In this document: positions 51,988 to 61,861 of the stretch, in pieces
How the letters are laid out: each line of letters starts with the position of its first letter
How positions within the stretch are numbered: the stretch's first letter is position 1
Assembly: GCA_020726505.1 (NCBI GenBank)
Contig: JAHLEZ010000009.1
Coordinates: forward strand, 2,418,001-2,482,000
Length of the DNA: 64,000 bases
Direction: 5' to 3'
Origin: Leptodontidium sp. MPI-SDFR-AT-0119
Lineage: Eukaryota; Ascomycota; Leotiomycetes; Helotiales; Leptodontidiaceae
Notes under the pieces: generated by a model
What the model saw: the letters and a program-made list of their open reading frames with translations, nothing else
Database searches by the model: none
What the model was told of the DNA's origin: nothing
Made by a program: the position numbers and the translations under genes

Positions 51988-52203
51988 TTATCTCGTCCTT
52001 CTTCCCATTCCCTTGAATATCATTCCTCTAACACCCGCGGCAATAGCAACTTCACTAAGAATAGCAGTACCTATCAAACCCTCCTTCACGACCTTGTCGT
52101 CAATCAAGCCTCTCAAACTGCTGCCTTGCAGGTTTGCCGGTTCCTTGTCAAGCAGTAAATCGTTGTACTGTCGTGCGTCTGCGTAGTTTCCAAGCTTGTA
52201 GTT
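51988..52203 (-). pseudogene. FIS1 C-terminal fragment (mitochondrial fission adaptor)
   Basis: Minus strand: [71 protein letters not shown], stop. This matches the second TPR, linker and C-terminal membrane anchor plus basic tail of Fis1. The N-terminal half is missing and the upstream residues (LQGSAACGS) are unrelated. The anchor carries E and R ([12 protein letters not shown]) that would weaken membrane insertion, so the piece is decayed. Intact Fis1 anchors in the outer mitochondrial membrane. Confidence 0.85.
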
Positions 52204-52714
52204 TGAGCCGCACGCCGCGGAACCCTGTAGAATCGCACTCAATGAATTTTATACTGGACCCATATCATCTGAAGTGCTGAAATCCCTGTTCTTCTCGTCG
52301 TCGCAAGAAGTGCCCCTTCCCGCGCAAACCGACGTCCCCAGAACCGGGACCTGGTCATACATAGGTAGTGGTACCAGGTAGTACTACCCCAAAACCCCGC
52401 ATTTCTAGGAGAGGGAGCAAGCAAAGCAAATGGGAGAAGGGAGAGTCATAATATTCGATTGTGGGCATGTCAAACTCAGAACTTCGGGAGACCATGTGGA
52501 GCTACCGTCCCGGCCATAAACTATCAAACTAACTATTCTACAACAGAAAACTCTCTGGTCTTCCGAACCCAGCCGTTCAATCCTTTTACTCAACGTCAGC
52601 GGTAGCCAGAGAATACACAGACAGGCCTACGGTCACCTTTTCCCATTCTGGATACCAAATTGAGGCGGAGAGAAATACGCCAGCGAGAGCTAAGGTACGT
52701 GGACAAGCTACACC
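52204..52714. other. Unassigned sequence
   Basis: Between the FIS1 fragment and the chromo/Myb relic. Short minus-strand frames only, without domains. Confidence 0.35.
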
Positions 52715-54990
52715 AAAAGTGAATTTGTTCTGTGCGCTGTTGCTGACAACGACGATGAATCAGACGACGATCTTACAGTTCTCGAGGAGCAGTCTCGGGC
52801 AACTGCGTCCAAAGATCTCAATTGAGGCCTCGAACGCCGGAGCTCCACCCTTCAGCGTCTGGAACAGCCAGCTCTTTACTGGGCCGGATTGCAAGTCAAC
52901 CGAACACAATCAGGGTCAGGTGAATGTCAGGGTGGTAGTCGAGGCAGGTGCACCGGCCGTCCCTCATGCTCAGAAGCGGTCTGATAATTATATGCAGATC
53001 AACCAGTGACTCTCGATAATGACGATTCAGACGACGCAGGTGCTGGGGATAAGACCAAAGGTGCTTCCGGTGATGTCGATACTGGGTGGATTGAACAGGA
53101 CGCGACTCTGTATGACAACTTCGCAACCTCAGAACCCGCCACTGAGCCGCACGGCGGGCCTTCTGATCCGGCACAAGCCCAATCCCGACCCTCCCCCAAT
53201 CCTCCATGCCATTGCAAGGTCAGACTAACCAGCAAGGTGTCGGCAGATCACTCGGAGCACATCAGTGGAGTCGGCGGTCCACTCCCTCCCCAAGCCTTCC
53301 GATAGCAGCAATGATGGATAGACTGATGACAGCATGGCTGAATTGGAGAAAGAACTAAAGTTAGCTTTGGAAGAGCAAGGGAATTCACCATCGGCCAGTG
53401 CACCAACCCCTCATGTCCTTACTCGGTCGAGGCGCCACAAGACGAGATCCAGAGTCGAGAACGCACCGAAACTACGGGTAGCAGACCAGAAGAGCTACAA
53501 GATACTTCTCGACATGACACAGCTCAGGCCTTGAGGAGTGGGAGCAGCGAAAGACTAAGTTGGCAGTGGAAGAGGGAGGCGTAGCGATGCAGCAGCAAGA
53601 GGAGCTTATAACACACAAGAAAAAGCTTGGGCAGCCACCCATGGGCGATCAGCAGGACTTAGTAGAGGTCGTCGACGCGGACGACCCTGAAGACAAGGAA
53701 GCCACCGAGGCTCTGCCAGCCACGCAACCCGAGATCCCCGCGATCGACGAGCACCGTTTTCGACTGTGTGGGGTCGCTTGCTGGACGCCAGACAGGGACA
53801 ACCCAGTACCGAGTCGTATGGGGCGAACATCCAAACGGGTCTGATTCTTGGGTTGACGAAGACGATGTACTGGTATTGATGCCACGGCTGCCTTGCGAGC
53901 GATTCTTTCAGACTCGGTCCCATAGGAAGGGACGTTATGCGAGTTCCACCGCATCCGCTGTAGCAGGCGCAGCAAAGGCAAGAAGATTTTCGAGTACCTA
54001 GTCGGTGGGCTCTCCACCTGGATCACTGAAGGTCAACTGCGAATCTCAGTCCTATGTTATTTACTAAGCTTAAAGGTAACTAATTGCGTCATGAGCGTCT
54101 TTGTTTTAGAAATCTTGAGGAACATTCCGCTAACGGAACAAAATTTAAGCAGAGTCTTCCCCTAATCCGTTGAGCCGAGCATAGTCTCAGATCCATCCCG
54201 AGCATCCAGCAACTCAACGATAAGCACGGCCATACTCCTTCTGCTCCACCAGGCCCGGCACGGGGCGGCGATCCTGATGCGGGGAAAGGGGGAGAGAACG
54301 GAGGCATCAAGACATGTATAACGAGATTAGAAGCGAAACCCACCACTCCGTGAACACCGATGACAACAACAATACCTGCGGTACTGGCGATGAAGACCCA
54401 CGACCTGCAAAGCGACGAAAGCCACGCGTAGCGCCGGCCGCGACTCCAACCATCTGCCGCAAGCATACCCCAAAGCTGCGGCTCGGACAGCATCGCCCCC
54501 TTGTGGCGTTGTCAACCACTAGATCTAAGATTAACGACGCGCAGCCCTAAGCTGATCACGGTCATCTCTTGAATTTCGTCGATGAAAGCCACCGACATGC
54601 CTCGCGAAGTTCTCGGAATCCGTCTGCGATAGCAGAGGCAGTACCAGTTGCCGAGTATCAGGAATGGTCTCTCCAAGGCTTCCTCAAACGCACCAAGATC
54701 GGAAATGATACGACATACAATCTTGAGTTCAAACTGCCGTCGATTTCAGAACACTTTCACCGATTAACCCCGCAGCATTGGACATCAATCACGACGCTGC
54801 CGCACATTCCAAGGTACATCAAGCACCGTTGAAGCCAAAGAAGAGCAGGATTCCATGGACATAAGAAGAGGATATAAAGCTACTCTAGATGTGGAACGAA
54901 GGCCGTTCGTGGGAATACATCTTTACTGCCCTCCCGAGCCGGAGTGAAGGGACCATCCGGGTGCGCTGTTCTACAAAATTCAAAAAGCAT
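52715..54990 (+). pseudogene. Chromo-like / Myb-like nuclear protein, decayed through many frameshifts
   Basis: Read across frames, the order is: acidic start EFVLCAVADNDDESDDDLTV (about 52719); acidic low-complexity VTLDNDDSDDAGAGDKTKGA (53010); MAELEKELKLALEEQGNSPS (53334); a region ending in VVWGEHPNGSDSWVDEDDVL (53816-53875), a chromodomain-like W..H..GSDSWV.EDD motif; IFEYLVGGLSTWITEGQLRI (near 53985-54045); DPRPAKRRKPRVAPAATPTI, a probable nuclear localisation signal (54394); EYQEWSLQGFLKRTKIGNDT plus TYNLEFKLPS (54653); and a Myb/SANT-like end IPWT.EEDIKLL then SWEYIFTALPSRSEGTIRVR (54861-54966). At least five shifts or stops. A second partial copy lies at 14.6-15.3 kb. Probably once a DNA- or chromatin-binding protein. 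Confidence 0.65.
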
Positions 54991-55123
54991 CCCGTACAGA
55001 GGCCGATCGTTCTTGAACTGGAGGAGCGGTCATTGCTTCATTGACGTTGGGCTCCTGCAACGGAGACGATCGAGCCGTCAAGCAGCGGCGATGATGACGA
55101 TTCAAGTGATGACGTTCCGGACT

Positions 55124-55414
55124 TCAACAGCGACAAGTGAATGGCCCTCTCCGCGGCAGGAAAGTCGTCCTCAACGCGCAAATTGAAAGGTCTGATGATG
55201 ATCGGTCGAATTGATTGTACCGCGGCATGAAATTGAATTTGTCGACAATAGGGCATGCCTTGTGGGTTGTCGCAAAGTACGATTCAACCAACGTGTCTGC
55301 TAATTCCGTGTCTGGCCAATCAAAGAGGTTGACATTGCTAGTATCAAAAAACTCGACGTCTGCGTCTTCCGTATGATAGGATGACAAAACCAATCCAGTA
55401 TGACCCCCCGTCAA
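55124..55414 (-). pseudogene. Fungal transcription-factor middle-domain fragment
   Basis: Minus strand: VEFFDTSNVNLFDWPDTELA, DTLVESYFATTHKACPIVDK, FNFMPRYNQFDRSSSDLSIC. The L...YF...H...PI......F..RY pattern is the start of the fungal-specific TF homology region that follows a Zn2Cys6 domain. No zinc cluster nearby and only about 60 residues of the domain are kept. Different in sequence from the factor at 7.4-10.3 kb. Confidence 0.65.
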
Positions 55415-55763
55415 GGTCTCGTCTGCAGTTCGTTTTACCCATGCTACTGATCAGGATTTGCCTAAGTACCCAGTTGCTTTTGTATCATCCCGGTCTGTGT
55501 TCATGTCTGTAACATCAAGTGAGCCAGTCAAGCCTACCATATCCAAATCTTCGGGGTCGCTGATACCTTCTTCTGCCTCCCAAGACTGTCGACTTGCTCT
55601 AAACGTAGGCTCATCGTCGTCATTAGATGATATAGGAGTAGGTGCCTAATCATATTAGCTATGAGTACATCCCGGAAGCTTTCTTACCATCTGCTGCCCT
55701 TCAGGGAGAATTTGTCAGGAAAGACATATATAAATGGACTGGCGGGGCACTTGCGCCTGCGTA
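55415..55763. other. Unassigned sequence
   Basis: A plus-strand frame at 55458-55649 is Ser-rich, without domains. No gene called. Confidence 0.35.
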
Positions 55764-56132
55764 TCAGTCGGCCAAGTTGTCAGTGTCGACTGCAGTTCTT
55801 AACACATCTGATAGATAGACGTAGCATTTAGTCGACTGACAGTACCAGCGAAACACAGAGTTGATAGCTTCTGAGCGCTCAGCGCTGCTCGATTTGTCAA
55901 TACAACATGTGTCCACCCAGAAGTATTTCAAGCCATCACGCCTAGCCTGTTCTCCGCAGAACCGAATTTTCTCGTAGCCAGCCTTCTTCGTACCGGTTCC
56001 ATTCTGCAGATCCTCAAATGCCGCCTCCTCCGCTTCCCATCTGTGCGAAAGTATAGCATATTTGGGTATGTCGCTGTCAAAGAACCCGGTTAGGCTGAAA
56101 TCGCTCCCGTTGTTGTACTGTAGCAGACGCAT
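55764..56132 (-). pseudogene. HET-domain N-terminal fragment, 122 codons
   Basis: Minus strand from ATG at 56132: MRLLQYNNGSDFSLTGFFDS, IPKYAILSHRWEAEEAAFED, YFWVDTCCIDKSSSAERSEA, INSVFRWYCQSTKCYVYLSD. This is the MRLL...YAILSHxW...WxDTCCIDK start of the second common HET subgroup (HET followed by repeats). The frame ends at DNLAD, well short of the full domain, and I see no continuation. It may be a truncated gene that still encodes a short HET-like peptide. Confidence 0.75.
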
Positions 56133-56834
56133 TATTCGACTAGCTTCGAGGATCGCAAGAAGGAGGGTTCTCGGTAGTTGTTAAGCCGTCGAAATAGCAT
56201 AGATGCGAAGTGAGGTGGAGATTTGGTAGAAGATGTCGGGTTGAGGCAGGCGCAATCAGCTAAGCAGCAGCCTCGCGGCAATGGCATCGTCGTGCATCGC
56301 TGGAAGCGCGCAAGACTGGCCAATCGCTCAGGCTCACCGCTGGAAGTCAGAGGTGGCATAAGATATTCGAAGTCACTCTCGATTGAGCATTATCTATTCT
56401 TGTCGCTGAGAGGGAAGCTGAAGGAATTTGGGAAATGAATGATGAGAAAAGAAATTTAGGCCCAAAATCTACCTTCGATCATCCGTTTGGTGTCCGAGCT
56501 TCCACTTCTGCCATTCGAGTTTTCTAGCCTTACAACTTAGGCTGACATTTATTCTTCAGTTGCGTCCATGTGGGGAGAGCGCGGGGTCGCTCTACTCTAA
56601 CCAAATTCCGTTAGTTGCTTCGATTCAGGTTGACTGGCCGCTGGACATTTTGGACGAGAGGTTCAAACGCGGCTGGCCTTCGCTAACGCTGATGACCCCT
56701 AAAAGGTGGCACACTACTCAACATCCACCATCCCCTGTCTCGAATGCTTTCTATCATCTGGAACTTGGTTTCATCGGTACAGCATTCCAATGACCTGAAT
56801 TTCCTCAACTGCGAAGCACGCTGTTGCAGCAATC
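56133..56834. other. Intergenic, upstream of the GT69 gene
   Basis: No domain recognised in the short frames on either strand (56223-56438, 56560-56793). Likely contains the GT69 promoter. Confidence 0.4.
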
Positions 56835-58439
56835 ATGGTGATAGAATACAAACGCCTCCCACGCTCTTCCGACTTCGACTCTGATGAATTCAAAGACAAG
56901 CTTCGGACTCGACGCCGACGATGCCCTTCTTTCTTTTCCTTCCCCCGGAAGGCAACACGGGTCTGCAGACCCCTCTACATCGTCGTCACATTCATCGCCT
57001 TCCTCGTCTGGCAGTTGACATTCAACGCCTCGTATACGAACCCTCAACCGTTCACGATCCCACCCAACGAAACCGTATACATCGCAGCGAATATTGTTGA
57101 CGCAGACCTAATAAACGGCGCATGGGGTCAGTCACTCGTGGAATTAGTAGATCTGATCGGGAAGGATAGAGTCTACGTATCGATTTACGGCGGACCGACA
57201 TCCGCGCTCAAAACCTTCGAGAGCCAGCTAGACTGCGACACAAGTCTTGTGTCAGAGGAGGAAGATCCTGTAGACTTGAAGTCCATACCGCGAACCACAT
57301 TATCCACCGGCGAAACGAAGATAAAGCGCATCGCATACTTGGCGGAAGTGAGGAATAAGGCACTGCGGCCACTCGACACGCTGAACCGAAAATTTGACAA
57401 AGTTCTATTCATAAACGACGTATATTTCTCGCCCATAGACGCAGCGCGGGTTCTATGGGGCACGAATCTCAACGCCGAAGGAGTGGCGGAATACAAAGCT
57501 GTATGCGGGATGGATTTCGCCACCAGCTGGGAATACTATGACACGTTCGCGACGCGGGATTTAGAGGGATATAGTATGGGCGTACCTATCTTTCCCTGGT
57601 TCGCGAATGAAGGAGATGCAATAAGTAGGAACGATGTATTGGAAGGCAGGGATGCGGTCAGAGTCAAGAGTTGCTGGGGCGGCATTGTAGCGTTCGATGC
57701 ACGGTATCTCCAGCGGGATCTTTCTTCCTTTCATATCACCGCCACCGAGTACCCCGAGACCGACGAGCATTTCAAAATCCCCCGAAAATCAGACACGAAA
57801 GCACTCGATCCGCCGCAACTCCCCCTGCGCTTCCGCTCCGAACAAGAACCATTCTGGGATTCGAGTGAGTGCTGTCTGATTCACGCAGATATCATAGCTC
57901 TCCCGCCATTCCTTGTCCCGTCCAATGACACTAGTAAAGAGTACAGAGAGGGCATCTTCATGAATCCCTATGTTCGAGTATCATATCATGCGAGTACGCA
58001 GAAACATATGTGGCTGACGCAACGCTTCGAAAGGCTGTTTGCGGTACCACAGGCGATTATCAATGGCTTCGCGAAAATGCCGAGATATAATTATAGAAGG
58101 GAAGAGGTAGAGGGCGAGGCAGTGAAGGATAGGGTATGGGTTACGTCTACAGCAGGAGAGGGAGATGATGAGACAGGGCATGAGTTTGGTGGAGAGGACT
58201 CGACGTGGCAGGGTTCGGGGGTGGAGAAAAGTAGGAGTAAGAGAGCGACGATCGGAAAAGGGAAGGGGAAGGAGTATTGGGAAAATGAAGGGAAGTATGT
58301 TGACTTCAATAGGAAGGCGAATAGGGGCGGGTATTGTGGGGTGAGGAAACTGTCGGTGCTGAAGGAGAGTAAGGGAGAGGGCGAGGGGAATTGGGATAAT
58401 TTGCTGGATGAGGTGCCACCTCTGGAAGTCGGACGCTAA
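56835..58439 (+). CDS. GT69-family alpha-1,3-mannosyltransferase-like protein (CMT1/CAP59 family), 534 aa
   Basis: Intronless; ATG at 56835. Type II membrane topology: a basic N-terminus (TRRRRCPSFFSFPRKATR), a single span at about 46-63 (PLYIVVTFIAFLVWQLTF), then a lumenal domain. Family motifs: IYGGPTSALKTFES (117-130), KVLFINDVYFSPIDAARVLW (189-208) with the likely metal-binding Asp195, and GMDFATSWEYYDTFATRDL (225-243). A Cys-containing block SCWGGIVAFDA follows, and later ECCLIHADI. These are the signatures of the cryptococcal mannosyltransferase/capsule-associated family GT69. It should act in the Golgi, transferring mannose from GDP-mannose to glycan; the acceptor in ascomycetes is not defined. 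The C-terminal ~60 residues are low-complexity Gly/Lys/Glu. No cluster partners. Intact. Confidence 0.93.
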   Translation: MVIEYKRLPRSSDFDSDEFKDKLRTRRRRCPSFFSFPRKATRVCRPLYIVVTFIAFLVWQLTFNASYTNPQPFTIPPNETVYIAANIVDADLINGAWGQSLVELVDLIGKDRVYVSIYGGPTSALKTFESQLDCDTSLVSEEEDPVDLKSIPRTTLSTGETKIKRIAYLAEVRNKALRPLDTLNRKFDKVLFINDVYFSPIDAARVLWGTNLNAEGVAEYKAVCGMDFATSWEYYDTFATRDLEGYSMGVPIFPWFANEGDAISRNDVLEGRDAVRVKSCWGGIVAFDARYLQRDLSSFHITATEYPETDEHFKIPRKSDTKALDPPQLPLRFRSEQEPFWDSSECCLIHADIIALPPFLVPSNDTSKEYREGIFMNPYVRVSYHASTQKHMWLTQRFERLFAVPQAIINGFAKMPRYNYRREEVEGEAVKDRVWVTSTAGEGDDETGHEFGGEDSTWQGSGVEKSRSKRATIGKGKGKEYWENEGKYVDFNRKANRGGYCGVRKLSVLKESKGEGEGNWDNLLDEVPPLEVGR

Positions 58440-59369
58440 TTGTTGTGGGTTCTTTAGAGGATCTCGCTTCGATTTGGAATGGTGTTATGAGAGAGGAATA
58501 TGGGCTATCACGTGACGAAAATGTTCAAAGCCTAAGGATTTAGAGGAGTTCGTTGGGAATGAGAACGGAGTCGGAGGAAGCTTGGCATATATATGAACCG
58601 CTTGCGCCCATGTGGCAGGTCCGCTGGTAGAGGCAACAGAATGGTTCTTGGGTGTAACGGCCGTATTGACAGTGGCGGCCACGGATCGAATCCAAGGCAA
58701 TACTTATCGAAGTGTAGATAGACGCGATGCCACCGTTGTTATTGACATGTACCTTAAAGCAAAGCAAGATGTCCCGGAGAACCTCTGAAGAGAAGCACGC
58801 TGTTAAGATACTATGGTGCTGGTAGACGATGGGCTAATCTCGCCGGCTCGTCTCCTCTGTTGGTTTTCGTCCTTCCTTAAGTTACGGAGACAATCGTGTA
58901 CGTAATAACTCTTTCCCTCATCGAGACTGATCGCCTCAAAAGGCAGAACAATTCCATTACCGACTCGACAGTCAAAAATATAGCACATTAGATTTAGTCC
59001 CATCACCTAGAACTCACCGAAGCTATAGTTAGTGTTGGCCGTGTGCAGGCTTAGTTCCGTCCAACACGGTGCCTGTGGCTTTAATAAAAGATTTCGTGCT
59101 AAGAACTACTCAAGAGTTGAGTAAGTTACCATTTTAGATAGAATGTCGGAGGATACTAGAGATAATGCGAGTGGATTGAGCTCAAGGCAGATGTGAATAG
59201 ATGTGAGCCAGTTATTCTTATCTAAACCTTCTATCTTTTGACCCTCACATCTAAGGAAATGCATCGCGCTTGTCCTGTGACCCCTTGAGGCCAGTGCAAT
59301 TAGTCCCAGCTCTTCGCTGGCTGCATCACAACTTCGAAGGCAGAAGGTGAAACGGATAACCGAGCGCCT
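58440..59369. other. Intergenic, nothing recognised
   Basis: 3' flank of the GT69 gene and unassigned DNA. No domains in the short minus-strand frames. Confidence 0.4.
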
Positions 59370-60210
59370 CTAATTGTTCCTGTAAATCTGTGGATACGTG
59401 TCCGCCATGGTCGTCGCGTTTCCCGTGCTCTGAAGCCCGTGGAGCCGGCTAAATTGGAGTGGTGGTAAGTTGGGGACAAGATTCCTTGGATGCTGCCGAT
59501 AATGAGGCTGTTGGCAGTGGCTACTTGGTATCTGATGTGTATGTGGCGATGGCAGTTGAAACGGCGAGGTACATGACTGATGTTGCTGAACGTACTCGAT
59601 TTGTCCGACATCTTGGAAGAGCAATTGAGACGATGGCGTGTGCTGTCTCATCTCGGAGGTGTCTTTATGTCTTGCTTTAGCTCAGAGAAACTCCTCTTCC
59701 GATTTAAGTTTCCTGTGTTGCTCGTCTGAGTTATATCATTGGCTAAAGGAGATTTGTGCTCAAATATTTCCAGAATCGGCGTGCCAGGGTTGCTTCGTTG
59801 AGAGGTTGCGACGAGTTGGAGATTCTCGTTTGCCAACATGAAGTCATAATCGCCTCTTTGGTCCTTTGGCGAGGCGGGACAGCGATTTTCAGCAACGCAA
59901 TGCTCACCTGTTGTACAAAGTCAATTAGCACTCGTGCCGATAGGAGGAGCTGCAAAATTATGGCTGTCCAGAAGCCCTAAAGCGTGATGTACTCACTTGG
60001 GGAAGATGGAGCGGGCGTGAGGATCGTTTGTTGTAAGAGATCCCTAGTTCCAGCAGCAGTCCTTAACCTTTCGAGATGACCCAGCAAGGTATCGGTAGAG
60101 ATGCTAGAATTGCAGCTCTCCCGTTGCTGTATGGGTGTTCGAAACTCATTCACCAAGCTCTCGTTGGGCAGCTCCAGGTTATTCAGCGTCAGCGTGGACG
60201 AGTACAAGCC
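59370..60210 (-). pseudogene. Unidentified multi-exon protein relic
   Basis: Minus strand: LNNLELPNESLVNEFRTPIQ, SISTDTLLGHLERLRTAAGT, then a probable intron starting at GTGAGT (59996) and ending CAACAG (59908). It continues EHCVAENRCPASPKDQRGDY and LANENLQLVATSQRSNPGTP, then KRSFSELKQDIKTPPR, a TGA, and after a one-base shift LLFQDVGQIEYVQQHQSCTS with a Gln/Pro/His-rich tail to 59370. The composition (Ser/Gln/Pro-rich with a short helical part) resembles a transcription-factor linker, but no DNA-binding domain is seen. Not identified. Confidence 0.45.
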
Positions 60211-60314
60211 TGTCTCGTCCTTGGGTTTGCGTCCATCAGATCTCTAGGCTACCTTGATTGTGATGTCCATGCCAACATGTGCACCTAAACGAAGCCAGCA
60301 TCGACGCTTGCCTT

Positions 60315-60560
60315 TTACAAGCCCCTCCGAAGTGCAGCGACATCGATTCCAGCCAGCGTCGACATGATATCGAGCATGCCTACCAGCCTGCATTCCGATG
60401 AAAAATTCCAGACGCAAGACCCCGATGTATACTCTTGGGAGCCTCCGCTGGGAATGCAGAAGACGATAGGGCGCACATCGAATTTCTCTGCGTCTGCGTC
60501 GATGTCGTAGTATACGTCGATGGTCCGAGTACCATCAGGGACCAAGTCCCCCTGAGAGCA
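60315..60560 (-). pseudogene. Unidentified protein fragment
   Basis: Minus strand: DGTRTIDVYYDIDADAEKFD, VRPIVFCIPSGGSQEYTSGS, CVWNFSSECRLVGMLDIMST, ending AGIDVAALRRGL. Strongly protein-like composition but no family recognised. The open frame reaches an ATG at 60659 through AT-rich sequence that looks unrelated. Confidence 0.4.
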
Positions 60561-60804
60561 GTCAAGACAAAATGGCAATATTGTATTCCCGCAAATTAGT
60601 GGTTGTAACTTAGTTAAATTGTACTTTTCTACTTTGCGTGGCTTGGGATAATTGTGCACCTTTTAAGGTTATTCTGGCCTTAGCCAAGTAAATAAAATAT
60701 TAGGAAGAGTTTACAGTTCCAAATACCCCCTCGTGACATCCCGGTCTACCCTACCTCCATATACAGTACTCTTAATACACTTAGAGATCTCGCCTGCCAT
60801 CTAA

Positions 60805-61750
60805 CTACCAGTGTGCCTTAACTTGTTCCTCCGACCACTCCCAATATTTTCTTCCAAGCTCAGGGTCCACCAAGTCCTTTCGCGCTTCCTCAATCTTGCC
60901 AAATGGCGAGATTAAAAATCAAGTTAGCTATTAACTTAATTACAACCACCTTAGACAGAGTAGATCTTACCCCAACCGCCATTATTGTGCTCCGTAATTG
61001 TTAGGGATAAACCGGCGAACAGCTCGGTATAGGGGCCTTTCTTGGGGTGATGGGTGATGAGCTTCTGTAAGAATATCAGCACCTAACATTAAAAGTAATA
61101 GAATTAGTCTAAGTGTATCTTACAAACATTGCAAGTTACATCTTTAGCATGTTTTGCTACAAGTTTGTTACGAAGTTTCCTGGGTTAAGCGCCAGGAGAG
61201 GATTAATTAGTGAGACGCCAGTAGTAGATGGTTGCAAGGTTTACCAACTAGGCTGATAATGCATTCGTCTGCCGTCCTCCTCGCAAATTCGGCAGAATAC
61301 AAGACGTTCCCGGCCTTACTCGGTAAGTATTTTGACCAGATCCCCTCCTCACGATGATAGTCCATGTTTGTGAAGTCAATGGCCGGGTGAGGGGCGCTAT
61401 CCGCAGCGCTAGAAGATACCCAGATGACTCGGACAGAATTTCGAGGCGCAGTCCGTGCTGTTACCGCCAGTATAGGGCGTAAGAAGTATGTGAAGAGGAA
61501 ATGCCCCGGATTGTTGATGCCAAGCTGTAGCTCGTATCATAGTACTGTTTTGGATCCTTGAGGAGGTACCATCACGCCTGAATTGTTCCAGAGGACATCC
61601 AGCCGGCTTTCCTTGCCCAGGAACTCTTCCGCAGACCGTCTGACTGTGGTGAGATCGTCTAAGACAAGTCGCAAAAAGATAAGTTCACTAGATAAGTTCG
61701 GAAAACTAGTCTCGATGTCTCGAATGATCTCGTCAGTCTTTGCCTGTGAC
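60805..61750 (-). pseudogene. Short-chain dehydrogenase gene, 5'-truncated, introns kept
   Basis: Minus strand from about 61750: DEIIRDIETSFPN, LTTVRRSAEEFLGKESRLDV, LWNNSGVMVPPQGSK, a TGA (QGYELQLG expected), then YELQLGINNPGHFLFTYFLR, VRVIWVSSSAADSAP, MDYHREEGIWSKYLPSKAGN, LYSAEFARRTADE, LITHHPKKGPYTELFAGLSL and finally GKIEEARKDLVDPELGRKYW with WSEEQVKAHW, stop at 60805-60807. Intron-like gaps remain between segments (for example a donor GTAAGA after NNGGWG). The N-terminal TGxxxGIG cofactor motif is missing, NNAG is changed to NNSG, and the catalytic YxxxK reads YLPSK. Non-functional and unrelated in sequence to the intact SDR at 38.75 kb beyond the family level. Confidence 0.82.
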
Positions 61751-61751
61751 C

Positions 61752-61861
61752 CAGTACTGGGTCAAGTGGAAAGGATATCCAGAAGATGATAATAGCTGAG
61801 TTAATGAGGCTGATCTACATAATGATCTCATTAAGGGCTATATCGCAGGAAAGGGCTCAGC
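61752..61861 (+). mobile_element. Ty3/gypsy chromovirus chromodomain fragment
   Basis: Plus strand: QYWVKWKGYPEDDNS, TGA (TGG expected), VNEADLHNDLIKGYIAGKGS, stop. YWVKWKGYP..D..W is the chromodomain at the C-terminal end of the integrase in chromoviruses. It begins exactly where the SDR pseudogene loses its 5' end. No reverse transcriptase or integrase sequence is found upstream. Confidence 0.75.
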
